A stretch of DNA of 64,000 nt, from assembly GCF_022965805.1 (NCBI RefSeq), contig NC_133104.1, positions 38,546,682 to 38,610,681 of the forward strand. The letters run 5' to 3'. This document shows positions 34,801 through 47,600 of this stretch, piece by piece. Source of the stretch: Primulina eburnea. Lineage: Eukaryota > Streptophyta > Magnoliopsida > Lamiales > Gesneriaceae. The translations under genes and the position numbers were made by a program. The notes below the pieces were generated by a model that saw only the letters and a program-made list of their open reading frames with translations, did not search any database and had not been told where the DNA came from. Position 1 is the stretch's first letter, and every line of letters starts with the position of its first letter.

Positions 34801-37800
34801 ATTCTCCATGCCCATCACAAAGGGTGAAATGATTCGACTATTACTCTTCAAGCTACACAAATTGGATTATCCTAACCTGAATAAATTCTATCCAGTACCC
34901 GAGGTACTGCACAAAAGACAGTGGGCTTGAGCACTCCAATATCTTCAACCAATAACTTAACATCCTGAATTTCAAATAACAAAGTATATTAGTCATGTTT
35001 TACAAGCTCAAATGATAGAAAACGAAAATGAGACCTTACCCCACGCCAGAATCCAATTGACGCCCCATGATTGATGAAGCATTCTTCAATGACACGATCA
35101 AAGATGTGTGCCAAAGGAAGATACGACAGATACACGTCATTAACAGTCAACTACAGAGAAGAAAGAAATTACAATTCAATACAATCGATTGTTTCTTGCA
35201 TGCCACATTTTGACAAAGCATGCAATTTTTATTGGAGAGTGACAGCATGAAGTTTAAGATTTTTCTCTTTCACACAAAATATCTGACAAAAACAAGACAA
35301 ATAATAGATATGTGATCACCGGTTCATTCACGTTCTCCAGCAGACACTTCACTCCAGCTATTAAAGTAACAATGCTGTTGTTGGAAATCATAACACCCTT
35401 GGGGTCTCCAGTTGTTCCACTTGTATACATAATCGTACAAATGTCTGTTTTCTTTTTTACTGGAAGATCAAATTGCTTATTACCCCCCTGCACAGTGTCA
35501 TGAGTAAAAGAATTTTAATTGAAATTTTTGTAAGCAATTGCATGAAATAATTTCCCATTGGGCTATTGTTATAGATCATCCTGTTGGGTCATCCTAACTC
35601 TTTATGGCTATATCAATGTGGGGACAAATATTAGTGCAGAGCTTCTAACTATCCTACGAGGTTTGAAGCTTTTTTCTCCGTAACCAGTTTTTTCCTTCTC
35701 ATTTGAGACGAATTTGCTAGTCTCCATGACCGTCATTAAAGCAGCAAAGACGCATTGGGACATTTGTGATATTCTGAGTTAGATCTTCTGCTGTCATCTT
35801 GGATTATCTGGTTATTCGCACATTTATCACGAATGGGATGTCATTGCTGCACTTTATCTAAAGAAGCCTTTTGTATTGCTATCTCCTGTATAGCTACTTC
35901 CAGAGCTCTTGACCACCTAGTCCCCTCTAATGTATTGCTATTTTTAATTTTTATAAATATAAATAGATGGATGTTTGCCTGAGCCTTCACCATGCTATGG
36001 CGGTGGTTTTAACAGAAATAACAGCATCTGCTTTATCTTTCCAAAATACATCTCTCCATCAATGAAACATTACATTTGAAATTTCACGTCATAGTCTACA
36101 GAATTCCAGTTTTCATTCTATATCTTTAGTTTTCTTTTAATCTTCTGAGATGCTAAGAGGTAAAGATACCCTAGGGAGAGATTAATGGTGAGAAGTCTGC
36201 ATCTTCTGAATTCATTCTGCACAACTGTGGTCAACCAACATAAATAAAGAGACAAAATAACAGTGAAACATAAAAGAAAAATAGGAACTGTTTAACTAAA
36301 TTGAAGGAAATTCAATAGGTAACCAAAAGGCATAACGATCTGAAAAGTCAAAATAATAAAACATCACTCTCTCTCATGTTGAATTTCACCTAGAGTTTCA
36401 TAGGCACTTTTCCGGATCTAGATATCATGCTGGTCCAACTTAAACTATGCATCCAAAAGCCTTTGTTCAATTTATTTGAATGTAATTCTCAGTTCATATC
36501 GTTGAGTAAGGTAAATGACTTCATTGACAAAAATTCAGTTTCCCACAAATATTTAACCCAGATGCTTGAATTAAAGTAACAGCTGGCCAATAACTGATTC
36601 AATCAGAAGATCAAAATGGATATAACAAAACATGAATCAAGCCAAGTTTTGTTGCCCACCAAAACAAGCGTCACATAGGATGCAAACTAGAAAGTCTGAA
36701 AAACAAGCTTACCAGTGTTAAAAATTCATCCCAAGAATAAATAGCCACACTAAACTTTTCAACTTCTTCCTTCTGTTGAGAAGTAACTTTCCCAAAGCTC
36801 ACAATTGCTGAAATTGAGTGGAGGAAACATATATATTCACCATACTTACGGAAATCAAAACCAATACTCCACAGAAAACCTGACACAAAAACCTACGTAC
36901 TTCTCAAATACTTTGTTGAACCCGGAAAAGTTTTCAACAGCTGCAAATTTAAAAGAATAGGTTAGCATTAGGCCCAAAGACATTGTATCATTAAATATCC
37001 CGAAAGAAAAAGCTCAAGTCTCAGTGGTGATACAACTTTAAACCAACTTTATTCGTTAATATTCAAGCTCACTGATAAAGTCATTGATAAAAACTCCATT
37101 GATAGACACAAAAGAAAATGGAATTTCGTTTTTTAATATTAATAACCATACCTCAGAAATTTTTTTCTCTTCCACAAAAGCAAATGTAACTTCCGCATGG
37201 CATATGATGAATTCAACAGCTCCAGCACCTAAACCAAAGGCAAGAACAAAATTTTACTGCATACTACTGGTAAATTTTGCGAATTGCAAAAGCATCCAGA
37301 ACATATCAAATGCATTCGACAAGTAAAATTAAGCATACCTAAGGTGTCATATAAAGGGACACAATAGAATCCATGAGCATTACAAGCCTGCAGAAACATG
37401 CTTAACTTTCAGAATAAATGTACAATATTCTGTTTCAGATAGCTTCTAGACAACAATCAAGAGAAACCTTTAATATGCCAAAAATAAATAAAGAACGAGA
37501 ATAAAAGAAAGACTGGAAAACATTGAGTGAATACAAAAAAATAAACTGGAAAACCTTGATACAGATATTTTACTCCTTTATTTGTCTTAAACCTAATCCA
37601 AGCAAATATCATTTTCCAATATAAAAGTCCTTTCTTTGTAGACAAGTTATCCACGATGGCCAAGCTTTGAAAGAATCGGAAAAGAAAAAAAACAAAAGAT
37701 ATATATCAAGGGTGACTTTGAGATGATAGGAAAGGAGATAGGTGCAGGAAGTTATACACAAAAGGAGCAAAATAAGAACCCAATATATTGGGAAATATTA

Positions 37801-40292
37801 AGCACAGAGGTATCTTAATCAGATTCGCATATTTTACTTGGTGTTAAACCAAAACCAAGGACAAGCCAGCAAAAAGGCATCAGTGGTCTACTTACAACTA
37901 TTTTAGGTCAGCAATCTATCCACCAGGAACCAACCAATGAGGCAATGTTTTCAGAGCAGCATAATTGAAGATGATCTTTTGAAATGGTAGCATATATCAT
38001 ACAAAAGACTAGGTTACTCAAAAGTAGTTTAGGGACATCTGAAGTTTTTCCTGGGAATTCAAATTAAATAATACACAAGTTCTTCATTTAAATTGCAAAT
38101 CATGAAAGTAACAAACATCTGAAGTTTTTCCTTGGAATTCAAATTAAATAATACACAAGTTTTACTTTAAATTGCAAATCATGAAAGTAACAACCATCCA
38201 CGCCCAAGTATGAAACACACATACCATGCATAGAAGGGGATTGAAATAAAATTATTTAAGTACCTCCATACTCATGATCCACTCGGAGCAATTAGCACCA
38301 TAAATTCCACACCGTCCACCCTGAAATCATTCAGTTACGCAAGAAGGAAATTCTGGTATTATACATGCAACCACTACCACAGTTAGATGAAGCAAATAAT
38401 ATATATAGTGAAGCAAATGATTATGAGCAACAACAGACAACACTATGCTGGTATACCAATGCTAGCATAAGAGAATAAAATCAAGAGAAGTAATGTCGAG
38501 ATTAAATGAACTAGGGAGTGAAATTTTAAGAAGCATGTGAGAATTGAGTCTCCAATAAGGAAAGCCGACTCTCCGGAAAATATGATGGATAAATATCGCA
38601 TGAAACTAGAGATGCATGACAACAAAAAAAAACATTACAGCAAAAAATGTAACAGTGTCTTACTTCCTCAATGCCACAATTGCGTAAGGAATTCCCAACT
38701 TGCAACACTTTGTCATATACTTCTTTGTAAGTCATCCACACGTATTTACCAGGCTGCCAGAGCAGATCCGTCATGATTATTAGCCAACAATTCACACCCA
38801 CACAAAGAAGGAGAAGAAATGCAAGTGCAAAGCGGAAAAAAACATAAGAAAATTGATATCTCAAACAGCATGCTTGAGCAGCAAACAATCAAATGAAGAT
38901 ACTACACCTGCCCGTTAATAATTTCTCGACGACCAAGCATTCGGTTATTGGGATATTTCTCAACTGATAAACTGCGCCACAAAGAAAAACGTTAGATTCA
39001 ATCGTTCATACACAAAAAGATTTAAGATAAAAGCAGTGACGAATAGTTAGTATTTTATACAGATCATTAAGAAGATAGGGAGCACGGACCCTATTCAAGA
39101 GCACAACTTTGTCAGTCGCTTCTATAACGGCTTATATGTTCTCAAGTACATTTCGAATTTAGTCAGTTGTTGATATACTTTCATTCCACAAAATCCTTTT
39201 GTTCTTATACTCAAAACAAACCTTTGACCTTTTTAGCCTTTTGTTCAAGTATAAAAGTAAAGGAAGGGAGTGTCCTGCTACATATCTGTTTTCATCATAT
39301 CAGAATCTATACTCCTTTATCCAATATTATTGTACTATTAGGCTAGCAAGTCAATAGGGGGAATAAAAAAATAATGAAAATTCAGAACTCCGGCTCGGTT
39401 TTCTTCTTCCCCTTTTCTGATGTAAAACGTCAATAGGGATAAATGCCAATTCTTAAGGATGTAGGCTAACAGGGATAGACATAAATTCCACACGAAGTTG
39501 GTATAAATGGCATAAAATTAATTAAAATTGAGATTTAGTATGGCTAAGAATCTATCAGAAAGTTATAAACAATATGAACTGATACCAAACAAGATTATTC
39601 AAAATGCAATACATGGTCGCCATCATTTTTATATATCATAATATCTTCTTATTTTTATCCACATCAATTTTGATAAAATTCATGGTATCTCCTCACTGGT
39701 GACCAAACAATAACTTCTAACCCTGTCCAAGAAAAACGATGACAACTTTTAGGCTAAATCCTTCCACGGCGGTCAACTCTAATTACATGTCAAAAATCCA
39801 TTCAGTTTTCATAAAATTAAAGAAGTTATTATGCAACTCTTATTAAGAGAAAACTAACTATGCTGATCATCCAATACGTAACGAGCCAAAAACACTAGGA
39901 AGCAAGTCGGCAAATAGCAAAGTTCAATTCCGTTCGTTATCACACATTGTTCAACATGGGTGGATAGATATACGTAAAAAATTACAACAAAGAAACAGAC
40001 ACATTCTAAACACAAACAAAGTCCCTATCCATCATGATAATCCAAAGTAATCAATTAAATCCAACATATCCATGAAAAAGGAGCACTTGATGATTCTTTA
40101 AGCCAATTAAAAATTTCCCAAAAGAAAAATAGACCGGAAAATATCCCAGCAGCAGTCGAGTCCCGGAATCGGCTCGGGAAACCCATCCTTGGCAAAAATA
40201 CTCCTATAAACCGGTCCCATCGACGGGTTTCCATCCTTGGCAGGCGTTGAAGGCTCCACTTCAACTATAAATCTCTCCTTCTCCATCTTCAA
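31834..40292 (-). CDS. LACS4: Long-chain acyl-CoA synthetase, LACS4-like, 19 exons
   Basis: Exons in coding order: 40135-40292, 38908-38971, 38664-38753, 38264-38320, 37339-37387, 37152-37228, 36901-36940, 36713-36807, 35320-35487, 35040-35150, 34877-34964, 34331-34397, 33997-34072, 33782-33899, 32953-33198, 32727-32866, 32238-32420, 32004-32123, 31834-31863. All are GT-AG and phase-consistent, giving 658 aa, close to the family's usual 660. It activates long-chain fatty acids to acyl-CoA using ATP. Visible are the AMP-binding motif [11 protein letters not shown] (about 231-241), [32 protein letters not shown], the linker/base-proximal [19 protein letters not shown], and [20 protein letters not shown] near the C-terminus. 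The end DKLYKK carries no peroxisomal signal, favouring an ER-type LACS. A second ATG at 40286 is equally usable. The symbol rests on sequence pattern plus proximity to UBR7; LACS3/5 are alternatives. Confidence 0.88.
34468..34655. repeat. Tandem duplication, 94-bp unit, in a LACS intron
   Basis: ATTATGACCACGATTATTTT begins at 34468 and again at 34562. The two copies run to CATAAAATTATG/CATAAAATATTT with few differences. It lies in the intron between exons 11 and 12. Confidence 0.8.
38035..38194. repeat. Tandem duplication, 80-bp unit, in a LACS intron
   Basis: ACATCTGAAGTTTTTCCT begins at 38035 and again at 38115. Each copy ends AAATCATGAAAGTAACAA. The copies are nearly identical, so the duplication is recent. 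It is intronic, between exons 4 and 5. Confidence 0.85.
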
Positions 40293-40424
40293 ACCTTCTC
40301 AAAATCTCTCTGTAAAAAAAAAAGCAAGTACGTCCACCTTTACAGATTTATGGTTGTATCCACGCGTAAGTTCTGAAAACGAAATGTTTGAAACCACGTA
40401 TGACTGATTTTCGGGCCATTTGGT
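40293..40424. other. LACS 5' UTR / proximal promoter (minus strand)
   Basis: Upstream of the LACS ATG on the minus strand, the sequence is purine-rich (GAGAGATTTTGAGAAGG), a common 5' UTR composition. No clear TATA box was fixed. Confidence 0.35.
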
Positions 40425-40800
40425 AGAGAGACCAGCGGTAAATCTATTCACACTATAAAATAATACTCTTGATATGTGTTTAATTGAATAGCTTAAATAA
40501 AGATAGATTAATAGTCAAATATTTATCGTTAAAATTTTAAGTTGTTTTAATATTTATTGTGATCCGGTTTAAGATCCAATTTTATGGATAACTATTTGAT
40601 TAATAAAATTGGATATTAAAACGGGTCAAAATGATTATTAAAACATCTTAAAATTTTAACGATAAATATTTGACTATTAATCTTTACTTATTTAATTCAC
40701 CCAACCAAACACACCCTTAGTATAAAAAATAATATTTTTTCATTAATGACTCAAATAAGAGATTTATCTCACAAAATACGACCATGAAATTGAATCAAGC
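40425..40800 (+). repeat. Decayed GTGAGAC repeat split by a palindromic insertion
   Basis: The left part (about 40425-40472) contains CTATTCACACTATAAAATAA and TACTCTT. The right part (about 40716-40800) contains CTTAGTATAAAAAATAATAT, then GACTCAAATAAGAGAT and ATCTCACAAAATACGACC. Together they read as one copy of the family core, interrupted by the palindromic element at 40475-40713. Confidence 0.6.
40475..40713. mobile_element. Palindromic foldback MITE, about 240 bp
   Basis: The two halves are imperfect inverted copies of about 110 bases. The left begins TGTGTTT and contains ATTAATAGTCAAATATTTAT; the right contains ATAAATATTTGACTATTAAT and ends CCAACCAAACACA. The centre has ATCCAATTTTA..TAAAATTGGAT. 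The whole could fold into one long hairpin. A partial relative lies at 3876-4023. No coding capacity. Confidence 0.7.
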
Positions 40801-40880
40801 CTAATCACTATTTTTTAGTTAGATCATGTACCTATTGAGTCATTAATAATAGTTAATGTAACAATTTGTTAATTAATTAA

Positions 40881-41060
40881 GAGTAGGTCTCATATGAGAC
40901 CGTCTCACGGATCACAATCTGTGAGACGGGTCAACCCTACCCATATTCACAATAAAAGTAATACTCTTAGCATAAAAGTAATACTTTTCATGGATTATCC
41001 AAATAAAGATCCGTCTCACAAAATACGACCCGTGAGACCGTCTCACACAAGTTTTTGCCA
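40881..41060 (+). repeat. GTGAGAC small repeat, full copy with candidate 8-bp target duplication
   Basis: This is a complete 180-bp copy, from GAGTAGGTCTCATATGAGAC to ACAAGTTTTTGCCA. It is flanked on both sides by TTAATTAA (40873-40880 and 41061-41068). That may be an 8-bp target duplication, although the word is low in complexity. Confidence 0.8.
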
Positions 41061-41068
41061 TTAATTAA

Positions 41069-41917
41069 TAGTTCTTGCACCAAAATACTTTTTACTTTTT
41101 TTAAAATTAGTCTTTTGATTCTGTCAGGTTAAAAATGTACCATTTGTTAGGTTCGATTGGGATAAACATTGAACTACAATAACTCGGTTCTTGAAATATT
41201 GAACGCCGAGAACTTAAATCAAGTTTGTTTTTCAAACCAAACAGAAGATAGTCAAAACAATCATTCTATAACTGATTATATATTTTAAAAATATTTAAAA
41301 GATATGAATGAATAAAAATGGTTTTTGTTGAATCATTTTATCAAGCAATATTTTAATATTTGAAATACACATACATAAAATATAGTAAAATGATGAAAAA
41401 CACAAATAGTTTTTAATGATATTCGAGATGGATAAGTCTTATGTAATCCTTCAAGAATGTATTACTAGAAGACTATGATTTATATAGTTCTTTGTACAAA
41501 ATCAATTCGACCTAGGACTTATCCATTGCCTATTTGAAACTTCTAGCACACTCTTGATTAATATCCTGCAACCTAACAAATCCATATATTATTTAATGTC
41601 TTTTATGTCAAGACTATAAACATCATATTAATGTATTTTAATAAAATAAATATATTTATATTTAAGTTAAAGCACAAGACTTAAAGCTACCAAACTTACC
41701 AAACATACCTAAATCAGATGCAAAAGTTTAAGCTATTGAAAATTCAAAATCACATAAATCGAAATAATAAGTGAAATTTTTCATAAGACGAGGTATTGGT
41801 GCTCCGACTGCTACACGTGGACGAATTTTTTAATAGAAGATTTATATTTTCATGATCTACAACATTCACGTTGAATTTTTTTCCCTAATTTCCAAAAGAT
41901 CAGTACTAGTTTTTGAG
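41069..41917. other. Intergenic, no gene seen
   Basis: AT-rich DNA with no recognisable coding or repeat structure. Confidence 0.45.
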
Positions 41918-42085
41918 AAACTAAAATAGTGATTAGGCTTGCTTCAACCGTTTGAAAACAACATTCCAGAGATTGGTAACAAATTTGGTAACATTCCAGA
42001 GATATGGTATCTCACACAAACTAAAATAGTGACCAGGCTTGCTTCAACCGTTTGAAAACAACATTCCAGAGATATGGTAACTAAA
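41918..42085. repeat. Imperfect tandem duplication, about 100-bp unit
   Basis: AAACTAAAATAGTGATTAGG at 41918 and AAACTAAAATAGTGACCAGG at 42018 begin two copies. The word ACATTCCAGAGAT occurs three times within them. Confidence 0.75.
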
Positions 42086-42274
42086 ATAGTAGATCAACTG
42101 GTACCAAGATTGCTGCCAAGATCTATAGAAGTCCAGGAGGTCTTGGGTTCTAATCCTGAGAAGGCAAAAGCTCCAGTGCCTGTGATGGAGAAGTTCTATG
42201 AGTAATGGAAAATGGGATAACCGTGAGGAGACTTAAGCCTAATTGGGACAGCCCATGTACATTACAAAAAAAAA
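42086..42274 (+). mobile_element. Candidate tRNA-derived SINE
   Basis: An A-box-like GATCAACTGGTACC is followed about 50 bases later by GGTTCTAATCC, which fits the pol III B-box GGTTCNANNCC. A roughly 110-bp body then ends in a run of ten A's near 42265-42274. This layout fits a plant SINE of about 190 bp. I could not find a clear target duplication. Confidence 0.5.
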
Positions 42275-43211
42275 AGATTTAATCCACGCCAGGTTGGGGA
42301 TGACGATAACAAATTTGAATCACCTCATTATCATTTCTAGATTATTTGAAGCGAAGATGAGGATAAATATTCAATGTCTGAAAAGTACATATGAAAATGT
42401 TCAGACTAATTAGATAGAAGCAGATATGGATCCCGATGAGACTTAATCCCAACAAGGATTAATGAGAAATATCCGATTAGAAAAAAGCGTAGATCGAGGC
42501 TAGGATGTGGAAGACATCTTCGCCCCGCCCTGCCCCATCCCATTGTCATCCATATGCTAAGACGTGAAATAAATTCACTAAATCTCAAATGTTACACTCA
42601 TACAAGGACTTAAAAAATTAAAAGACTCGTTATTTTCTTATGACTCATTTATGATAAAAATGTTCAGTAGACTTCACTTTGACGAGCAACACTCGTTTTC
42701 AACTTCGGTCCAATCAAACTCCATTCCATATTATAGATTGTTCTCTCTGGATAATGTCACATCTCTGGATAATGTCACATTCCTCTATCAAGAAATGAGT
42801 CACGAGGCTTAAATGTGTTTGGTACCACAAGCAAACTAAGCTCTCAAACCAGAATAAATATAGTAATAATGTCAAAACCTTATTGCATCAGATGTCGTGT
42901 CACACAACGAACTATACATGTTTTCTTATTATTTCAAGTCATGCGACCAACTGATGCTTTCACAACATCTATAAACTCTATGCAATAAATATCGTCATCT
43001 CCCGATAACTCATATTCTTCTGCCGAAAAATGTCCAAATGAATGTAGTGCATAAAAGCAACAACCAACAAATCAACTCTGAAAGATTTGACAATAGAAGC
43101 TCATTGGCCTCCCTCAACCACATGTGGCTACGCTCGAATAACCCCTTGCACTTTATATTTCAAAATAGAATAATTCTTTCCAAAATCATATTTTTTCATA
43201 TATTTAAGATA
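42275..43211. other. Intergenic, no gene seen
   Basis: No gene or clear repeat was recognised; the dinucleotide mix is ordinary for this genome. Confidence 0.4.
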
Positions 43212-43414
43212 GAGTAGGTCTCTTGTGATACGGTCTCACGAATTTTTATTTGTGATACGGGTCAATCCTATCAATATTCACAATAAAAAATAATATTTTT
43301 AGCATAAAAAATAATAATTTTTCATAGATGACTCAAATAAGAAATCTGTTTAAAACATCTTCATCATATTTTTTCATGGATTACCCGTGAGATCGTCTCA
43401 CATAAGTTTTTGCC
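43212..43414 (+). repeat. GTGAGAC small repeat with internal insertion
   Basis: The copy runs from GAGTAGGTCTCTTGTGATAC to CATAAGTTTTTGCC. Its right half is interrupted by about 35 bases (AAAACATCTTCATCATA...). That phrase recurs just downstream at 43432-43450, so it may be a local duplication. Confidence 0.7.
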
Positions 43415-43600
43415 TCTAAGATAATATATTGAAACATCTTCATCATATCTTCAAGCAAATCGCATATCAAACAAATATCTTCTTCAATTATCTTTTTATA
43501 TTCAATAGCTCAAAACAATATTTTTTTTAATTTTTTTATAGATTAAGCCAACAAAAATGTCATGTATGGATTTAAGATTATATATTTTGTTTCATTGTTA

Positions 43601-43616
43601 ACAATATAGAAATCCA
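43601..43616. repeat. LINE target-site duplication (left)
   Basis: ACAATATAGAAATCCA is repeated at 48385-48400 as ACAATATAGAAGTCCA, one mismatch in 16, directly after the LINE poly(A). The length suits target-primed reverse transcription. Confidence 0.85.
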
Positions 43617-43772
43617 GGTTTGAATAAATTACCGGTTTTCTTACTCTACTAAAATGTTATTTGACTATAGACTCTTACCGCTTGTAGGTTCCTCCCTATA
43701 TCCATTAGTGTTCCACATTTTTTCAAATCTTCGTGATCTGGGTGGAGTGATCGTTTAATTACATCAAACACT

Positions 43773-44594
43773 ATGGATCCGGATGAAGTGGCCAGATTGG
43801 TGACAAAACTCAAGATCTCTAATCTTCATGTTCTAGGGGAAACTCTAACCCTAGATGTTGCAGATCTAAAAGCGGGGAAACAACGTCTCGAAAGTTGTTT
43901 GGTGGCTAAAGTCCTATCACCGAAGATGATCAATTCTGCAGCTTTTAAACAACAGATGCCTAGAATCCTCCAGACCATCAAACATGTCGAAATCGGGGCC
44001 TTGGGCGATAATATACTCGTATTTGATTTTTCCTCAATATCCGATCATCGAAGAGCGCTGCATGGTGGACCGTGGAATTTTTTCCGTGATCTGATTATAT
44101 TTGAAGAGCCTCGTGGAGCGCAGAACCCCCGCGATATGAGCTTCAATAAAATCTCTTTCTGTGTACAGTGCTACAATTTACCCTTGATCTGTATGCATCG
44201 AGATGTATTGAGAAAAGTGGGTAGTCTCATTGGTGAGGTGGAAGAGATTGATACTAATGAATATGGTTATGCTATGGGACGTGCTGCACGTATGCGAGTC
44301 TGTATTGATGTGAATAAACCGTTGAAGAAATCGATTAGCGTCTCGGTTAATCAGGATGAGGACGATGTCATAGTAGTATTGACGTATGATAAATTACCAG
44401 ATTTCTGTTATAACTGCGTATGTATTGGACATTCGTTTCGTGATTGTGCCTCGAAACAAGCTAATGAGGGAAAGCTAGCGTATGGTGGATGGCTCATAGC
44501 AACATCTCATAAAGGAGTGACAAAGACACAGAGAACATCCCCGGGGAAATCCCCGACTCCAGGCTATGAGGCACCGAGTAATGGATCGATGTAA
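43773..44594 (+). CDS. LINE ORF1: DUF4283 and CCHC zinc-knuckle protein (truncated)
   Basis: The 273-aa frame starts MDPDEVARLVTKLKI. The DUF4283 portion includes RRALHGGPWNFFRDLIIFEE (about 110-130). A zinc knuckle CYNCVCIGHSFRDC (C-x2-C-x4-H-x4-C) lies near 214-227. It would bind the LINE RNA. The protein ends soon after the knuckle, shorter than usual for this type, consistent with the deletion that also removed the endonuclease start. Confidence 0.8.
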   Translation: MDPDEVARLVTKLKISNLHVLGETLTLDVADLKAGKQRLESCLVAKVLSPKMINSAAFKQQMPRILQTIKHVEIGALGDNILVFDFSSISDHRRALHGGPWNFFRDLIIFEEPRGAQNPRDMSFNKISFCVQCYNLPLICMHRDVLRKVGSLIGEVEEIDTNEYGYAMGRAARMRVCIDVNKPLKKSISVSVNQDEDDVIVVLTYDKLPDFCYNCVCIGHSFRDCASKQANEGKLAYGGWLIATSHKGVTKTQRTSPGKSPTPGYEAPSNGSM

Positions 44595-44648
44595 CAAGGT
44601 GAAAACAGTGCGAGTAATGCTACTTCGGTTGCAGAAGAACCTATACCA

Positions 44649-47600
44649 ATATTGAAAATATTACCAAACCTATACTTCAATGCGATCTGCTTTGACATGG
44701 AAAAGTTGGGAGGAAACCCTCGTCCGCTTTCTCAAACTCGAGCGTTTCGCAAAACTTTTGATGCATGCTCTTTACAGGATCTTCATGGCGAGGGAGAATT
44801 CTTTACATGGGTTAATCGGCGGTCTTCTAATAATCTTATCTTTGAGAGACTTGATCGATATGTGGCTACATTTGAATGGAGAATGCTATATCCTACATCA
44901 CGTGCAGTCTCTAGACTTCTATCACTCGGATCACAGACCTATCATTATTGAGTTTGGCAGAAACCAACAACTTCCTGTGCGATCTAGCTCTATGTTTCGA
45001 CTGGAACAACACTGGGCTACTGAACCAGACTTTGGAGATGTGGTGTACATGGGATGGGATAAAAATAACTGTGACATTACATTACCTAACCGTCTCAAGA
45101 GATGTAAAGAAACTTTGAAAGCATGGGCTGGTAATCGCTTCGGTAAAATCCCTCAGCAACTCATATCCAAACGTAAACAATTGGCTACTTTGAGAACCCA
45201 CGAGCATTGGCATGAATCAACCAGCAGAATACGGGCTCTTGAGCGTGAAGTGGAGGATTTGGCAACTAAGAACGAAGTGTACTGGAAACAACGCAGTAGG
45301 GTTAATTGGCTTGCGCATGGGGATAGGAATTCCAAATATTTCCATGCTTGTGTGTCGGCTAGGAGAACCAATAATTTTATTAGTGGGCTTGTTTCGGCTC
45401 ACGGGGATTGGTGTTCAGACAAGAGGGGCATGGCTGAGCACTAGTTCACAAATCTTTTTAGTTCTAACAATCCTACTGAGAATGAAAAGAATACTATTCT
45501 GAGTTGTGTACCTGAAACAATTGATGAGCAAGTTAACGATGTTCTTTGTGCCCTTTTCTCTACTGCTGAAGTAAGGAAGGCTTTGTTTGACATGCATCCA
45601 GAAAAAGCCCCAGGTCCAGATGTTATGTCAGTTTTTTTCTATCAAAAACTCTGGGATGTGATAGGAGATGAGGTAACAGTGGCCATATTGAAAATACTTA
45701 ATCAGGGAGAGACTATTGATGACTGGAATGACACAATTGTTACACTAGTGCCGAAAATCCAGCATCCTATGACTATGAAGGATTTCGCCTAATCAGTCTC
45801 TGCAACGTCTCCTACAAAATAGTCGCTCGTTGTTTGACTAGCAGGTTGAGTCCTATCTTAAATAGAACAGTGAATGAGTTCCAAAGTGCCTTCATCCCGG
45901 GTCGACTTATATCTGATCATATTATCCTGGGGTTCGAAGCTTTACATTGGATCCGAAGCCGGAAGCAAGGCCATAAGGGATATGGAGCATTAAAACTCGA
46001 TATGAGTAAAGCCTATGATAGAGTGGAGTGGAGCTTTCTTGAAGGTATGATGCTAAGACTGGGCTTTTCACCAATATGGGTGGAAAAGATCATGAGGTGT
46101 GTTCGTACTGTCAGATATTCTTTCTCTTTAAATGATGATATAATTGGTAATGTCATTCCGAGCAGAGGCTTAAGACAGGGAGATCCTCTTTCTCCCTATA
46201 TATTTTTTTTATGTGCACATGGACTCTCTTGTGCTCTTTTATCTCTGGAAGATCGTCGCTTATTAACTGGAGTTTGTATTGCATCTTCTTGCCCCGCTAT
46301 TACTCACCTATTCTTCGCAGATGATAGCCTCCTTTTCTTCAGAGCAACAATGGCATATTGCGAGGCTATAAGAAATTGTCTATTATCCTATGAAAGGGCC
46401 TCGGGGCAGCTTATTAACTTTGAGAAGTCCTCACTGTCTTTTAGCCCGAACACAGACGCTCAACTAGCAGAGAACATTAAAGCACGCCTGGCTATTTCAA
46501 TGATGCAAGGTCATGATATCTATCTGGGACTCCCAGTGTTCTCCACCAAAAACAAGAAGCTACAATTTAGATATTTAGTGGAAAGAGTTGTACAGAGAAT
46601 ACAAGGTTGGGGCAACAAAGTATTCTCAGCAGGTGGAAAAGAGACTCTGATAAAATCGGTGGTACAAGCTATCCCTACATATGCTATATCTTGTTTTCGT
46701 ATCCCTAAATCGGTTTGTGCAGAGATTGAGCGTGAATGCTCAAATTTCTGGTGGGGTGTTGATGCGAGGAAGAATCGGATGCATTGGAAAACTTGGAAAG
46801 CTCTTTGTCTGCCTAAATGCATGGGAGGATTGGGTTTCCGCCATCTGGAAACCTTTAATAAGGCTTTTTGGCTAAGCAGATATGTCGTATCATTGTGGAT
46901 CCAGACTCTCTGGTAGCTCGTGTTCTTAAAGCACGTTATTTCAAGCACCAAGATACCATGGCTGCTGGCCTTGGTAATAACCCTTCGTACCTCTGGCGCT
47001 CCATACTGTGGAGCAGACCCTTACTAGAGCAGGGAGTTTGTTGGCATGTGAGAGATTGATCCAGAATTGCATTGAGTAGAGATAGATGGATACCGAGCTC
47101 TTGGGGTTGTGCTATTCCTACATAGATGCAAAATAATAATATGTTGGTTAAAGATCTTATTGAGAATCGAAAATGGAATGAATTGGTGGTTCGCCAGCAC
47201 TTCCTAGACTACCTGGTTGCAAAGATCCTAGCCATTCCTATCTCTTCGACACATCATGATGACTACAGGTATTGGATCTTTGATCCGAAAGGAAAATACT
47301 CGGTTAGAGATAGGTACAAGAAAGCTATGGGCTTTTATGACTCTCCGGTTTCTACCTCGAGTTCTCGCTTGAAAAGTTGGTGGCAATACCTTTGGGCTCT
47401 CTCAGTCCCTCCAAAAGTCCGGATATTTTGTTGGAGAGCAGTGCTTGACATAATACCTACCGAACAAATTTATTAACTCACCATGTCCCAGTCTCTGGTA
47501 TGTGCCCGTTGTGCCAATCCGTGTGTGATTCGACAAGCCATGCCTTAATCGCGTGTCCTATAATAAAATCTTGCTGGAAAAGGACTTACTTTTGGTCGTT

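Noticed and set aside
42130..42170. GGTTCTAATCC as part of a tRNA gene
   Set aside because: No cloverleaf with acceptor stem and anticodon arm could be drawn around it; a SINE B-box explains it better.
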